The notes beneath the pieces were generated by a model. That model did no database searches and was not told the origin of the DNA. It saw only the letters and a list, made by a program, of their open reading frames with translations. This document shows, one piece after another, positions 16,754-25,582 of a stretch of 64,000 bases of DNA. Source of the stretch: Alphaproteobacteria bacterium 41-28 (GTDB lineage Bacteria > Pseudomonadota > Alphaproteobacteria > UBA9655); NCBI GenBank assembly GCA_001897795.1, contig MKUL01000013.1, positions 126,747 through 190,746 on the forward strand, written 5' to 3'. Each line of letters opens with the position of its first letter. Within the stretch, counting starts at the first letter, position 1. The position numbers were made by a program, and so were the translations under genes.

Positions 16754-17751
16754 TGGGACGGATCTTTTCAGGCATACAACCAACCGGTGGTCTTCACTTA
16801 GGAAATTATCTAGGCGCAATTCGCAACTGGGTTAAGTTTCAAGATCTTCATGAAAGTTTTTTTTGCATAGTGGATCTTCATGCTCTGACAACCCTACCTG
16901 ATCCCAAACAACTTCGGTTGGATATTAGGGGGATAGCCGCCGCGTATATTGCAGCAGGGATTGATCCTGAAAGATCTTATATTTTTCCGCAAAGCGCAGT
17001 CTCCGCTCATTGTGAACTTGCTTGGGTATTTGCGTGCCTTACACCTTTAGGATGGCTTAATCGCATGACCCAATTTAAAGAAAAAGCAGGGAAACAGCGA
17101 GAAAATGCTAACCTCGGCCTTTATGCTTATCCTGTTCTCCAAGCCGCAGATATCCTCATTTACAAAGCCACACACGTTCCTATTGGAGAAGATCAAAAAC
17201 AACATGTTGAGCTCGCCCGTGATATAGCAGGCGCTTTTAACCGGCAGTATGGGATTGAGTATTTCGAGCTCCCCGTGCCCCTTATTTTAAAAACCGCAGC
17301 ACGGGTGATGAGCCTCCGGGATGGAACTTCCAAAATGAGCAAGTCCGATCCTTCTGACTATAGTCGTATCCATTTCATGGATGATCCAGATACAATCGCC
17401 CTTAAAGTTCGTAAAGCCAAAACTGATCCTGACCCCATAGCAGGAACCCCTGGGGCTATGGAAAATCGCCCAGAAGCTCTCAACCTTTTAGGAATTTATG
17501 CAGCTTTATCTGATCAAAGTTTAGAAGAGGTTTGCCGTCAGTTTGAAGGTTCAACATTTGCTCTTTTTAAGAAAAACCTTACAGATCAAACCATTATGGT
17601 GATGGAGCCTATTCGGCAACGGATTCTTTCTCTTCTGGATGATCAAACATATCTCGACACCATTCTTAAGAAAGGTGCAGATAAAGCGAGGGAACTTGCT
17701 TTACAACATTTGAATGAAATTCAAGAGATGGTAGGGTTTATAAAAGTGTGA
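16753..17751 (+). CDS. trpS: Tryptophanyl-tRNA synthetase
   Basis: A 332-residue class Ic aminoacyl-tRNA synthetase that charges tRNA-Trp. The HIGH-type motif is PTGGLHLGN at residues 10-18, and the KMSKS loop is at 194-198 (KMSKSDPSD). Other family segments are YPVLQAADILIYKATHVPIG and GEDQKQHVELARDIA. Length is normal for bacterial TrpS. Its ATG overlaps the last base of the murJ stop codon (TAATG), which suggests an operon with the two murJ genes. Confidence 0.97.
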   Translation: MGRIFSGIQPTGGLHLGNYLGAIRNWVKFQDLHESFFCIVDLHALTTLPDPKQLRLDIRGIAAAYIAAGIDPERSYIFPQSAVSAHCELAWVFACLTPLGWLNRMTQFKEKAGKQRENANLGLYAYPVLQAADILIYKATHVPIGEDQKQHVELARDIAGAFNRQYGIEYFELPVPLILKTAARVMSLRDGTSKMSKSDPSDYSRIHFMDDPDTIALKVRKAKTDPDPIAGTPGAMENRPEALNLLGIYAALSDQSLEEVCRQFEGSTFALFKKNLTDQTIMVMEPIRQRILSLLDDQTYLDTILKKGADKARELALQHLNEIQEMVGFIKV

Positions 17752-17787
17752 TGACTCACTCCAGTTCTTCTTTTTTGAAGCATTAAA

Positions 17788-18375
17788 TTACGCCTGCCCC
17801 AACTCGTCGGAGAGAGATTCTGGCGTTACACCAAGTTTTGCAATCGCCGTTTCCCATTTTTTTTCAATGGAAATTTGGAAGAGAATCTCGGAGTCAGCTT
17901 CAACTTGGAGCCACCGGTTGCTATGAAGTTCAGTATCAAGCTGCCCTGGTCCCCACCCAACATAACCCATCGCAAGAAGGCACTCTTTTGGCCCACCTCC
18001 TTCTGCAATCGCTTGAAGGACATCGACAGTAGCTGTAAGGGCAATATGATTTCCTAACGGAACCGTACCAGGATGAGTAAAATCATCAGAATGAAGCACA
18101 AACCCACGACCTGTATCGACAGGTCCTCCAAAATAAATAGGCAAATCTCTTCTTATTGACTCTTGTGGAAGATTTAAGTATTCTAGTAATCCTTTGAGAG
18201 TTAAATCTCCCAAATGTTTATTTACAACGAGACCCATGGCTCCATTGGTATCATGGCCACAAATATAAATGACAGCTTTTTCATACCTGGGATCTTGCAT
18301 GTGCGGCATCGCTAACAAAAATTGTCCTGTCAAATACCCCGAAAGTTCTTGTTTTGATTTTGTTTCTTCTGTCAT
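17788..18375 (-). CDS. YqgE/AlgH family protein
   Basis: A 195-residue protein of the UPF0301 (YqgE/AlgH) family. Diagnostic stretches are GQFLLAMPHMQDPRYEKAVIYICGHD near the N-terminus, GAMGLVVNK, PIYFGGPVDTGRGFVLHS and AMGYVGWGPGQLDTEL. The family is widespread in Proteobacteria; its molecular function is not settled. It is convergent with trpS and divergent from the dsbD-like gene. No signal peptide is present. The N-terminal 15 residues before LSGYLTGQFLLAMP are variable in the family. Confidence 0.92.
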   Translation of the reverse strand: MTEETKSKQELSGYLTGQFLLAMPHMQDPRYEKAVIYICGHDTNGAMGLVVNKHLGDLTLKGLLEYLNLPQESIRRDLPIYFGGPVDTGRGFVLHSDDFTHPGTVPLGNHIALTATVDVLQAIAEGGGPKECLLAMGYVGWGPGQLDTELHSNRWLQVEADSEILFQISIEKKWETAIAKLGVTPESLSDELGQA

Positions 18376-18416
18376 AGTATATTTATGCCATAAGATGGGT
18401 TAAAAGTTTATTACAA

Positions 18417-20213
18417 ATGCTGGATTTTACGAAAATTCTCTGTCATCGATTCTTTAGAGGACTATTTTGTCTCTTTATCTTCACGGCTGCCCTTTCTGCC
18501 GTGGATAAGGCTCCTGTAGAACTTAAATTAATAGCAGGAGGTCCCCAGGGTAAACACGTTCTTGCAGGGCTTTTGTTAACAATCTCTCAAAATTGGCACG
18601 TCTATGCCCCCACTCCAAAGGGGGTAGAAGCGGCTGGTTTTGAACCAAGTATTACATGGGAAAATTCTGAAAACCTTAAAAATGCCAAGGTATTATGGCC
18701 TGTTGCCCATAAAACAGAAGTCCAAGGGCAACCCTCTTATGTTTATGAAGGACTGATCCTCATTCCTCTTGAGCTAACCCCAGGTGAGGAAAAATACCCC
18801 ATTAATCTTCACTTAAAAGTTTCTTTTCTAGCTTGTTCTTCCTTGTGTGTTCCTATTGAAGAAACACTCTCGATTACTCTTCGACCTGATGAGAAAGGGG
18901 ATCAAGTCTTTGAAGCCCTCAAAAAACGTGAAGAATCATGCGAAGGGTTTTCTCTTTTAACCCTTCTCACAATTGCTCTCCTAGGTGGCTTCATTTTAAA
19001 TTTCATGCCCTGTGTCTTGCCAGTTTTATCTATAAAAGTTATGTCTTTGATTAAGCAATCAAAAAAGAACCACATTGCCGAAGCTAAGCAAAGCTTTTTC
19101 ATCACAGGGCTTGGAATTTTAGCTTCTTTTTTTCTTCTTGCCTTGTTAACAGTCGTCTTAAAAGCATCCGGGAGCGCATTTGGGTGGGGGATTCATTTTC
19201 AAAATCCTCACTTCTTACTCTTTATTTTTCTTGTGCTTGTTGCCTTTTCTGCAAGCCTTGGGGGTATCTTTGAAATCGACCTTCCCTCGGGTCTTGGCAC
19301 CTGGCTCATCACTCATGAAGGAAAGGGGAAGGTCAAAGATTTCCTTTCAGGTGTTTTTGCAACCCTTCTTGCAACGCCCTGCTCAGCCCCTTTCGTAGGC
19401 ACCGCTCTTAGCTTTGCCTTAGCACGAAAAAGTGGAGATATCTTTTTGGTCTTTTTCTTTTTAGGACTTGGCTTTGCATTCCCTTACTTTTTGGTATCCT
19501 TACTTCCACAAAGGTTTATTTACCTTCCAAAACCCGGTGCGTGGATGGCATGGGTACAAGGAGTCCTGGGGATAGGTCTTGCTTTAACGGCTCTGTGGAT
19601 TGGCTGGATCCTTAGTTTTCATCTCTCCATTTGGGTTTTATTTTTAAGCACATTCTTAGCTTTCATCGCACTCTCGCTATTTTGGATAAAGCACCATAAA
19701 AAGCCTTCCTTAAAAGCATGGGCCTATGCTGCCCCTCTTTTTCTTGCGGCTTGGGGACTTTCGTGGGTTACTCCTAATACAAAAGTTAACCCAGTTCCTA
19801 AGCTTACAAATGGATCTCCAACTCTTGAAATTTGGAAACCCTTTGAACCTGAGGCGATTAGCGCCTTTGTAAAAAAAGGTAAAACTGTCTTTGTGGATGC
19901 CACAGCAGAATGGTGTGTGACATGTGCCGTGAATAAAAGTCTTGTTTTGAATGATCCGCGCATTACAAGCATACTGGCCGATCCAAATGTCATTGCCATG
20001 CGAGCCGATTGGACGAAACAGGATCCCAGAGTTACACGTTTTCTCCAGGATCATGGTCGTTATGGAATTCCCTTTAATATTGTTTTTGGCCCTGAAAATC
20101 CAAAAGGTATCTCTTTACCCGAAATTCTTACGATAGGGACCGTGGAAGAAGCGTTCAAAAATGTAGGTTTTCATCCAACACATAATGGGCTCCCAAATGA
20201 TAAAAGTCGTTGA
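18417..20213 (+). CDS. dsbD: Thiol:disulfide interchange protein, DsbD/ScsB-like
   Basis: A 598-residue inner-membrane protein that would carry electrons from cytoplasmic thioredoxin to periplasmic thiol proteins. There is an N-terminal signal (LFCLFIFTAALSA), then a periplasmic domain to about residue 170 with a Cys pair (FLACSSLCVP). An eight-helix membrane domain follows, with the paired cysteines C199 (NFMPCVLPVLS) and C322 (ATPCSAPFVGTAL). The C-terminal thioredoxin-like domain has the active site WCVTC at C500/C503. The order matches DsbD, and the N-domain looks closer to the DsbD/ScsB alpha type. The gene is convergent with rnhA. The start at 18417 is the first ATG of the frame. Confidence 0.9.
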   Translation: MLDFTKILCHRFFRGLFCLFIFTAALSAVDKAPVELKLIAGGPQGKHVLAGLLLTISQNWHVYAPTPKGVEAAGFEPSITWENSENLKNAKVLWPVAHKTEVQGQPSYVYEGLILIPLELTPGEEKYPINLHLKVSFLACSSLCVPIEETLSITLRPDEKGDQVFEALKKREESCEGFSLLTLLTIALLGGFILNFMPCVLPVLSIKVMSLIKQSKKNHIAEAKQSFFITGLGILASFFLLALLTVVLKASGSAFGWGIHFQNPHFLLFIFLVLVAFSASLGGIFEIDLPSGLGTWLITHEGKGKVKDFLSGVFATLLATPCSAPFVGTALSFALARKSGDIFLVFFFLGLGFAFPYFLVSLLPQRFIYLPKPGAWMAWVQGVLGIGLALTALWIGWILSFHLSIWVLFLSTFLAFIALSLFWIKHHKKPSLKAWAYAAPLFLAAWGLSWVTPNTKVNPVPKLTNGSPTLEIWKPFEPEAISAFVKKGKTVFVDATAEWCVTCAVNKSLVLNDPRITSILADPNVIAMRADWTKQDPRVTRFLQDHGRYGIPFNIVFGPENPKGISLPEILTIGTVEEAFKNVGFHPTHNGLPNDKSR

Positions 20214-20265
20214 TAGACTTCCATTTATCCCTCTTAAAAGACTAACGGCGTGAGAGAATGCACAG

Positions 20266-20721
20266 TTACCTGTGCCGATGAGATTTTAAGGCATCTTTAA
20301 TGGCTTCACGGGCGAGAGTATCTGCGCGTTCGTTTTCGGGGTGTCCCGCATGGCCCTTTACCCAATGCCAATTAACCGTATGGGTTTGGATTTGAGCCTC
20401 TAACTCTTCCCACAAGTCTTGATTTTTAACGGGCTTTTTATTTGAAAGACGCCAGTTATTCTGTTTCCACTTGATAAGCCATTTCGTGATTCCATCACGT
20501 AAATATTGGCTGTCTGAATAAAGATCAACTTTCGCCGACCTTTTCAAGGCCTTGATTCCCTCAATTGCTGCACGGAGCTCCATGCGATTATTAGTTGTTG
20601 CAGGTTCAAAGCCTGAAAGTTCTTTTTCAATACCCTGATAACGTAAAATGACACCCCACCCTCCTGGACCAGGGTTTCCCGAGCAGGCTCCATCTGTATA
20701 AATCTCGACTCTTTCCGTCAT
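20266..20721 (-). CDS. rnhA: Ribonuclease HI
   Basis: A 151-residue RNase H1, which removes the RNA strand of RNA-DNA hybrids. The active-site carboxylates fall at the same numbers as in E. coli: D10 ([16 protein letters not shown]), E48 ([12 protein letters not shown]) and D70 (DLYSDSQYL), with the fourth in NERADTLAR. The basic handle region [16 protein letters not shown] is present. The ATG at 20721 is chosen over one at 20751 because GAAAGGAA lies just upstream and the family start fits. It is divergent from the CDGSH gene. Confidence 0.97.
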   Translation of the reverse strand: MTERVEIYTDGACSGNPGPGGWGVILRYQGIEKELSGFEPATTNNRMELRAAIEGIKALKRSAKVDLYSDSQYLRDGITKWLIKWKQNNWRLSNKKPVKNQDLWEELEAQIQTHTVNWHWVKGHAGHPENERADTLAREAIKDALKSHRHR

Positions 20722-20818
20722 GAAAGTTCCTTTCGATAAGAAAAGTGCCACAGTTGAATCAATCTTGTCGAGAGACTCTTCCTTCGATAAGTTTGAGAAA
20801 ACTGAAGGAGAATTTTTT

Positions 20819-21064
20819 ATGACCCAATCCCTCTGCCCTCAAAAGACCCCCTATGAGGTCAATGTTGAAGAAGGAAAGACGTATTTTTGGTGTACCTGCG
20901 GCCTTAGCCAAAAACAACCTTTTTGCGATGGAGCTCACAAGGGATCAGGTCTTAAATCACAGTATTTTACGGCAGAAGTCACTGGGAAAATGTGGCTTTG
21001 TGGATGTAAACAATCCAAAAACCCTCCCTTCTGTGATAGCAGCCACCTCAAGATTGAACCATGA
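20819..21064 (+). CDS. Double CDGSH-type iron-sulfur protein
   Basis: An 81-residue protein with two CDGSH zinc-finger-like [2Fe-2S] modules: [18 protein letters not shown] and [16 protein letters not shown], each with the CxC...CDxxH ligand pattern (3 Cys and 1 His). It is a bacterial relative of mitoNEET-type proteins of the tandem-CDGSH class; redox or Fe-S transfer roles are known for the family but not specific here. GAAGGAG at 20804-20810 sets the ATG at 20819. Its stop overlaps an ATG of the next frame (ATGA at 21061), just before repeat C1. Confidence 0.92.
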   Translation: MTQSLCPQKTPYEVNVEEGKTYFWCTCGLSQKQPFCDGAHKGSGLKSQYFTAEVTGKMWLCGCKQSKNPPFCDSSHLKIEP

Positions 21065-21103
21065 AACAGCTCTTATATCTCCTAATGCACTTAAGAAAAA
21101 AAA

Positions 21104-21196
21104 ATTGGATTGCTTCGCTCTGCTCGCAAAGACGAGTGGATGACGCTTACCACGATCGTCTTCGCGAGCCCACAAAGTGGGCGTGGCGATCCAGAA
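21104..21196. repeat. Family C palindromic repeat, copy C1
   Basis: Ends are ttggattgcttcgc on the left and gcgatccagaaa on the right, a 93-base palindromic unit with an internal hairpin gcccac-aaa-gtgggc. The last 30 bases (agcccacaaagtgggcgtgg and onward) recur exactly at 40948-40978 next to the aldehyde dehydrogenase. It lies between the CDGSH gene and a lipoprotein gene and is open in the lipoprotein's reading frame. Confidence 0.8.
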
Positions 21197-21228
21197 ACTC
21201 AAGCTCATCAACAAATTCTTCACCTTTA

Positions 21229-21717
21229 ATGTGGTGGCTATTCGTCAGCCTCTCTCTTGCGGGATGCGGCGCGATAACTTCTGAAAGAGTCCGTTGTCCA
21301 AAGACGTCGATTCTCGCAGAATTTTCGAAAAGCTTTGATTCTCAGGATGGAATCCTCATACGTTCAGATTTGGACAGCGTTATTTCGGAGTGCAGTGGCG
21401 GTGGCAATCAAACATTTGTAGATTTGCGCCTTCGTGTCACAAGTTTTAGGCCACTCCCCAACTTTCATAATGCAATGACCATTAAACCTTCATACTTTGT
21501 GGCTGTGGTAGATAATACTGGGAATGTGCTGTCTCGGTCGAATCATGACCTTGAGGTCGCCTTCGAAGAAAAGCAAACAACAAAAGTGAGTTTTGTCCGT
21601 CTTGAAGAAAAGGTCCCCGTGAATAAAGAGGTTACGATCTATATTGGTTTTAATCTTGATGAGTCTCAGGTGAAGTTTCTACTGAAAGAACGGAACAAGC
21701 ATATAACATGCGATTAA
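21229..21717 (+). CDS. Putative lipoprotein of unknown function
   Basis: From the ATG at 21229 the product is 162 residues and starts MWWLFVSLSLAGC, a lipoprotein signal with lipobox LAGC at residues 10-13, so an envelope lipoprotein is likely. The mature part (VRCPKTSILAEFSKSF, a Ser/Arg-rich beta-like region, KVSFVRLEEKVPV) is not recognised. The same frame is open back to an ATG at 21061 that overlaps the CDGSH stop, adding 56 residues. Most of those are translated repeat C1 and would bury the signal, so I prefer 21229. No good Shine-Dalgarno is visible before 21229, so the repeat may have displaced the original signals. Confidence 0.6.
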   Translation: MWWLFVSLSLAGCGAITSERVRCPKTSILAEFSKSFDSQDGILIRSDLDSVISECSGGGNQTFVDLRLRVTSFRPLPNFHNAMTIKPSYFVAVVDNTGNVLSRSNHDLEVAFEEKQTTKVSFVRLEEKVPVNKEVTIYIGFNLDESQVKFLLKERNKHITCD

Positions 21718-21736
21718 CAGGGGAGAACTGACACCA

Positions 21737-22753
21737 ATGAAAGATAGTACAAAGATTCCTAACGCTTCCCCTAGCCGAAGTTTTTCAAACCGTTTTCAAG
21801 ATAAAGTTGTCTTAATAACGGGGGGAACAAGTGGAATTGGTCTTGCAACGGCTGTTAAGTTTGCAGAAGAAGGAGCAGGTCATGTCGTCGTTTGTGGAAG
21901 AAATAAATCTAAATGGACTACGGCCCAAGACTATATCAAACGTCATTTAACAGAAGAACAGATCAAAAAAATAGAATACATACCTTGTGATGTTCGTGTG
22001 GAATCGCAAGTCAAAGAGATGATTGAGCATATGTTCACAAAATTCGGTCGATTAGATATTTGCTTTAATAATGCAGGCGTGCAACCCGGAGAGGTTTCTG
22101 CTGGGGGAGATATTACAAAATTACAGTTTGAATCATTGATTGGTGAAGATGGATCGATATTATTTCGTTTACCTCCTCCTCAACCTACCTCTCCGCACCT
22201 CGAAAACGAGCCCTGCAAAACCTGTGATCCATCCCAGACCACAAAGGTTTCTCCTTTTTGTGAAAGTCCACTCGCAACCAGTATCATTGGAATATTTTAT
22301 AGCTTAAAGTGGGAGATAGCCTACGCTTTTGAAAAGCAGCCTAAAAATTTGCCTATGGCAATTATTAATACGTCCAGTCGCAATGGCATTATCCCAGATC
22401 CCCATAGACCTCTCTATGCGGGAGCTAAAGCCTTTATCATTTCCATAACGAAATCTTTGTCTAATCAAGTCGCTCAGCGCTCTATCAAAGAAAAACGCGT
22501 ACCTATTCGAATCAATGCAATTGCACCAGGTCCCGTTGATACCCCTTTAGAACGAGCAGCATTTCCGGGAAGCGATGCTGAATTTAGGGCTAAAGCTTCA
22601 GTGGGCGTGCCGATGGAACGTGTAGCCCAACCCGAAGAAATTGCCCCTGTCGTTCTGTTTCTGGCAGACGAAAAAGTATCGGGCTATATTACAGGAGCTG
22701 ATGTCCCCGTTGATGGTGGTGATGTTGCCTCTCCTTTGATGCGAGCTCCCTAA
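21737..22753 (+). CDS. SDR-family oxidoreductase with an internal insertion
   Basis: A 338-residue short-chain dehydrogenase, longer than the usual 250. A leader of about 20 residues precedes the Rossmann motif VVLITGGTSGIGLA (about residues 25-38), then CDVR and NNAGVQPG. The active site is SSRNG...YAGAK, with the Tyr-x3-Lys pair intact. The C-terminal PGPVDTPLERAAF and GYITGADVPVDGGDVA are typical of classical SDRs. Between NNAG and the LATSIIGIFYSLKWE helix lies an extra segment of about 35 residues containing LPPPQPTSPH and a PCKTC pair. Substrate is unknown. Repeats C1 and A2 lie upstream and downstream, and the gene follows the lipoprotein by 19 bases. Confidence 0.85.
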   Translation: MKDSTKIPNASPSRSFSNRFQDKVVLITGGTSGIGLATAVKFAEEGAGHVVVCGRNKSKWTTAQDYIKRHLTEEQIKKIEYIPCDVRVESQVKEMIEHMFTKFGRLDICFNNAGVQPGEVSAGGDITKLQFESLIGEDGSILFRLPPPQPTSPHLENEPCKTCDPSQTTKVSPFCESPLATSIIGIFYSLKWEIAYAFEKQPKNLPMAIINTSSRNGIIPDPHRPLYAGAKAFIISITKSLSNQVAQRSIKEKRVPIRINAIAPGPVDTPLERAAFPGSDAEFRAKASVGVPMERVAQPEEIAPVVLFLADEKVSGYITGADVPVDGGDVASPLMRAP

Positions 22754-22786
22754 GGACCATAGATGTAAGTGGAGAGTACCCATCAT

Positions 22787-22959
22787 CGTCATTCCGGGAC
22801 TTAGACTCTCTTCATGAGCTCGTTTAGGCGAATGATAGAGAGACTTAGTACCCGGAACCTGGTGAATGTTCGTAATTATTCTCTAGGTTCCGGGTATGAA
22901 GAACCTCTAGTCCTCCCCGCTATGCGGGTTCGGAAGAGGTTCTAAATCCCGGAATGACG
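22787..22959. repeat. Family A palindromic repeat, copy A2
   Basis: Inverted ends cgtcattccgggactta and taaatcccggaatgacg (one to two mismatches) enclose 173 bases. The left half is near-identical to the reverse complement of 2030-2105. The inner boundary sequence ccggaacctgg...ccaggttccgg style is shared with A1. No gene inside. Confidence 0.8.
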
Positions 22960-23088
22960 AGTTGTGAGATCGAAATGACCCTGACTTTTTCGGTGCTCAT
23001 GTCGAAATAGTCTTGACTTTTTCAGCATGTTATCCAAAATAGTCAATGATAAGGGATTGAAAAAATAGAAAAGCTTCATTTAAATGAC

Positions 23089-23115
23089 AAGGAAGCCCAT
23101 TTTCTAGGCTTCCTT
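23089..23115 (+). terminator. Hairpin terminator candidate
   Basis: Arms aaggaagcc (23089-23097) and ggcttcctt (23107-23115) with a 9-base loop, followed shortly by a T-rich stretch. It lies downstream of the SDR gene and repeat A2. Confidence 0.5.
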
Positions 23116-23548
23116 GCTCGATTCATTTTTTATCTTATGGCTTCTTCTTAAATAATCTTGCTAAAATCCTCTTTTTGCAGGCTCTTGTGATGAGGAACTT
23201 TTTCTTTTCCTTTCTTTGATTCTTCTTCCTTCTCAAAGTTTACGCTGCGAGAACTCATTTCCTTTTTTTTCTTCTCAGATGGCAATATTATATAAGTTTC
23301 TTCTATTTTTTGAGGGGGAAGTATAAGAATGTTCTGGACTTTTCGTAAGATTCTCAAAAAATGCAACACGTGCCTTTATCGAGAAAAGATGCAAAAAACA
23401 CGGAACACAAGTCTAAAATTTTAACTATTGAGGAAGACCGCTGTGAAAGCGGAAAGAATCAGTTTTGATCAATAGCTCTAAATTAAACCATAGCATCTAA
23501 CCTTTAAGGTCTGTATATTAGGAAAAAAAGAGGAAAGGACACACGATC
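23116..23548. other. Intergenic region upstream of yggT
   Basis: 433 bases with no convincing gene. A 73-codon lysine-rich frame on the minus strand (23148-23369) starts only at GTG and looks unreliable. The yggT promoter should lie here. Confidence 0.35.
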
Positions 23549-23863
23549 ATGGACGTCATTCTTATTCCTTTTCTAGCTGTGCTAAGCGCAGTCATTGGAA
23601 TTTATGCATGGGTTGTCATTGCGAGTGTTGTTGTAAGCTGGCTTGTTAATTTCCAGGTCATCAATTCATCAAATAATTTTGTGATTATGATTATTGATTT
23701 TCTCTATCGCGTCACCGAACCTGTTTTCAAACGAATTCGCCGGTTTCTCCCCATCGTAGGAGGTTTTGACCTTTCTCCTCTCGTCCTCATTCTGTTTTTA
23801 TGGTTTTTACAAGCTGTCATCGAGCGGCTTATGTTCAAAATGGTGATGGTGAGTGGTGTCTAA
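23549..23863 (+). CDS. YggT family membrane protein
   Basis: A 104-residue inner-membrane protein with two hydrophobic hairpins. The pattern SWLVNFQVINSSNNFV followed by YRVTEPVFKRIRRFLPIVGG and FDLSPLVLILFLWFLQ is the YggT signature. GGAAAGGA precedes the ATG. The family is linked to osmotic and division-related envelope functions in other bacteria, but its role is poorly defined. The 3' end overlaps folD by 11 bases, so translation is probably coupled. Confidence 0.92.
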   Translation: MDVILIPFLAVLSAVIGIYAWVVIASVVVSWLVNFQVINSSNNFVIMIIDFLYRVTEPVFKRIRRFLPIVGGFDLSPLVLILFLWFLQAVIERLMFKMVMVSGV

Positions 23864-24728
23864 GATCATTGATGGCCGTAAAGTTGCGGAAGAGCTAAAA
23901 AAAAAATTACATGCATTAGCCCAAGATCTCGAAAAGAAAACGGGTATTAAACCCGGCTTTGCTGCTTTGAGGGTAGGAGACAATCCTGCAAGCCAACTCT
24001 ACGTTCAATTAAAAGGTTCTCAAGCGAGTGAGCTTGGATACCATTTTGAAGAGCACGTTTTCCCTGCCTGGACTCCCGCCGAGGTACTGGAGGCTAAGAT
24101 CGTAGAGCTCAATCAGTCTTCTCATATCCATGGGATTATCCTTCAGCTTCCGCTTCCTGAACAGTTGGATAAATTTCATTTTCTCTCCCTTATTGATCCT
24201 GCTAAAGATGTGGATGGACTGCATCCCTTAAATGCCGGAAAACTTTTCCAAGGTTTAAAGGGGGGATTTATTGCCTCTACCCCTCTCGGTTGTCTCGCTC
24301 TCATACGAACCATTCATTCCTACCTTGAAGGGCTCACCGTAGGTGTTGTTGGTTGTTCCCTCCTTGTTGGACGGCCTATGGCTCTTTTGATGCTCCAGCA
24401 AGATTGCACTGTGTGGTTGGCTCATTCAAAAACTCTTAATCTGCCCTTACTTTGCGAAACGGCTGATATTCTTATTGTCGCCATCGGGAGTCCACGTTTT
24501 ATTAAAGGAGACTGGATCCAAAGGGGAGCAACCGTTATTGATGTGGGTATCAACCGTCTTCCTTCGGGTGAAATCGTCGGTGATGTGGATTTTTCTTCTG
24601 CCCAGACAAGGGCGGGGGCTATTACGCCTGTTCCAGGAGGTGTAGGACCGATGACCATCGCTTCTCTTTTACGCAATACCTTAGAGGCAGCCTTTCGATA
24701 TGCAGATCAACCCTTCCCTCTTGAATAA
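23853..24728 (+). CDS. folD: Bifunctional methylenetetrahydrofolate dehydrogenase/cyclohydrolase
   Basis: A 291-residue FolD, which interconverts 5,10-methylene-THF and 10-formyl-THF for one-carbon metabolism. With the GTG at 23853 as start, catalytic residues fall at the classical positions: Y50, K54, Q98 (ILQLPLP) and D121 (DPAKDVDGLHP). The C-terminal PVPGGVGPMTIASLLRNT is the family signature. Two adjacent GTG codons (23853, 23856) are possible starts. The second lysine of the YVxxKxK motif is Ser. It overlaps yggT upstream and comF downstream. Confidence 0.96.
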   Translation: MVSKIIDGRKVAEELKKKLHALAQDLEKKTGIKPGFAALRVGDNPASQLYVQLKGSQASELGYHFEEHVFPAWTPAEVLEAKIVELNQSSHIHGIILQLPLPEQLDKFHFLSLIDPAKDVDGLHPLNAGKLFQGLKGGFIASTPLGCLALIRTIHSYLEGLTVGVVGCSLLVGRPMALLMLQQDCTVWLAHSKTLNLPLLCETADILIVAIGSPRFIKGDWIQRGATVIDVGINRLPSGEIVGDVDFSSAQTRAGAITPVPGGVGPMTIASLLRNTLEAAFRYADQPFPLE

Positions 24729-25434
24729 GTTTATAGATCTTTTGATTCCCCTAAGATGCGTGAAATGTGGCTCTATTTTAGAAAATAAAGAAGGCCTTTG
24801 TGCCTCCTGCTGGCCTTTAATCCCTTTTTTGACGAAGCCTTATTGCGCTTGCTGTGGCCTGCCCTTTGAATTTGAAATTGAAGAGGGAGCTTTATGCGGT
24901 GCCTGCAGTTATGAGCTTCCTCTTTACAAAACATCGCGGTCTGTTTTTTCTTATACTTCTGAGAGCAAAGACCTGATTTTAAAATTTAAACATACGGATA
25001 GCATTCATTCAGCCCCTGTCTTTGCCACATGGATGGCGCGCTCACTTCCTGAAATTGAGAATCCCCTTTGCATTCCCGTCCCTCTCCATTGGACACGGCT
25101 TTTTATGAGAACCTATAACCAGGCAGCTCTTTTAACCCGCGAGATTTCTAAACTTAAGGGTTGGACCTATACCCCTTCACTTTTAATTAGAAAGCATCGA
25201 ACGCCCTCTCAAGGCCATCTTTCAAAAAAAGACCGGATTAAAAATGTAAGTCGTGCCTTTCATGTTCCTCAGTCAAAGAGTCCCCAGCTAGGAGGGAGAA
25301 CAATTCTCCTTGTCGATGATGTCTTTACAACAGGAGCAACCCTTAATGCCTGCTCTAAAGTTCTGTTGAAAGCAGGGGCGAGGGAGGTTCATGCTCTGAC
25401 CTTAGGGCGGGTTGTTAAGGCCCAACAGATTTAA
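24700..25434 (+). CDS. comF: ComF family phosphoribosyltransferase-like protein
   Basis: A 244-residue protein with the ComF layout: an N-terminal double zinc-finger region (RCVKCGSIL, CASCW, CACCGLPF, CGACSYE) and a type I phosphoribosyltransferase domain with the PRPP loop ILLVDDVFTTGAT near residue 210. The family is known for DNA uptake in competent bacteria, but it is also common in non-competent alphaproteobacteria. It overlaps the 3' end of folD by 29 bases, forming yggT-folD-comF. Confidence 0.92.
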   Translation: MQINPSLLNKFIDLLIPLRCVKCGSILENKEGLCASCWPLIPFLTKPYCACCGLPFEFEIEEGALCGACSYELPLYKTSRSVFSYTSESKDLILKFKHTDSIHSAPVFATWMARSLPEIENPLCIPVPLHWTRLFMRTYNQAALLTREISKLKGWTYTPSLLIRKHRTPSQGHLSKKDRIKNVSRAFHVPQSKSPQLGGRTILLVDDVFTTGATLNACSKVLLKAGAREVHALTLGRVVKAQQI

Positions 25435-25582
25435 TCTCCCCTAAATTTGACATGAACTTGGGAAGGTGACTATGTTCTTATTGCTAAATTAACCAGATAA
25501 GGTTGAAGAGCATGGGGCAAATACAACTGGAAATTAGGCAAAATAATACAGTCATTGTACTCGGAATAGGGAGAAAGAAAAC

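Noticed and set aside
20957..21223. A minus-strand frame beginning MKNLLMSLSFWIATPTLWA.
   Set aside because: It is the opposite strand of repeat C1 and of the CDGSH gene; useful only because it shows the repeat-derived string also found in the aldehyde dehydrogenase frame.
23148..23369. A 73-codon lysine-rich frame on the minus strand.
   Set aside because: It begins only at GTG followed by TTG, has no clear ribosome site or signal peptide, and resembles no family.
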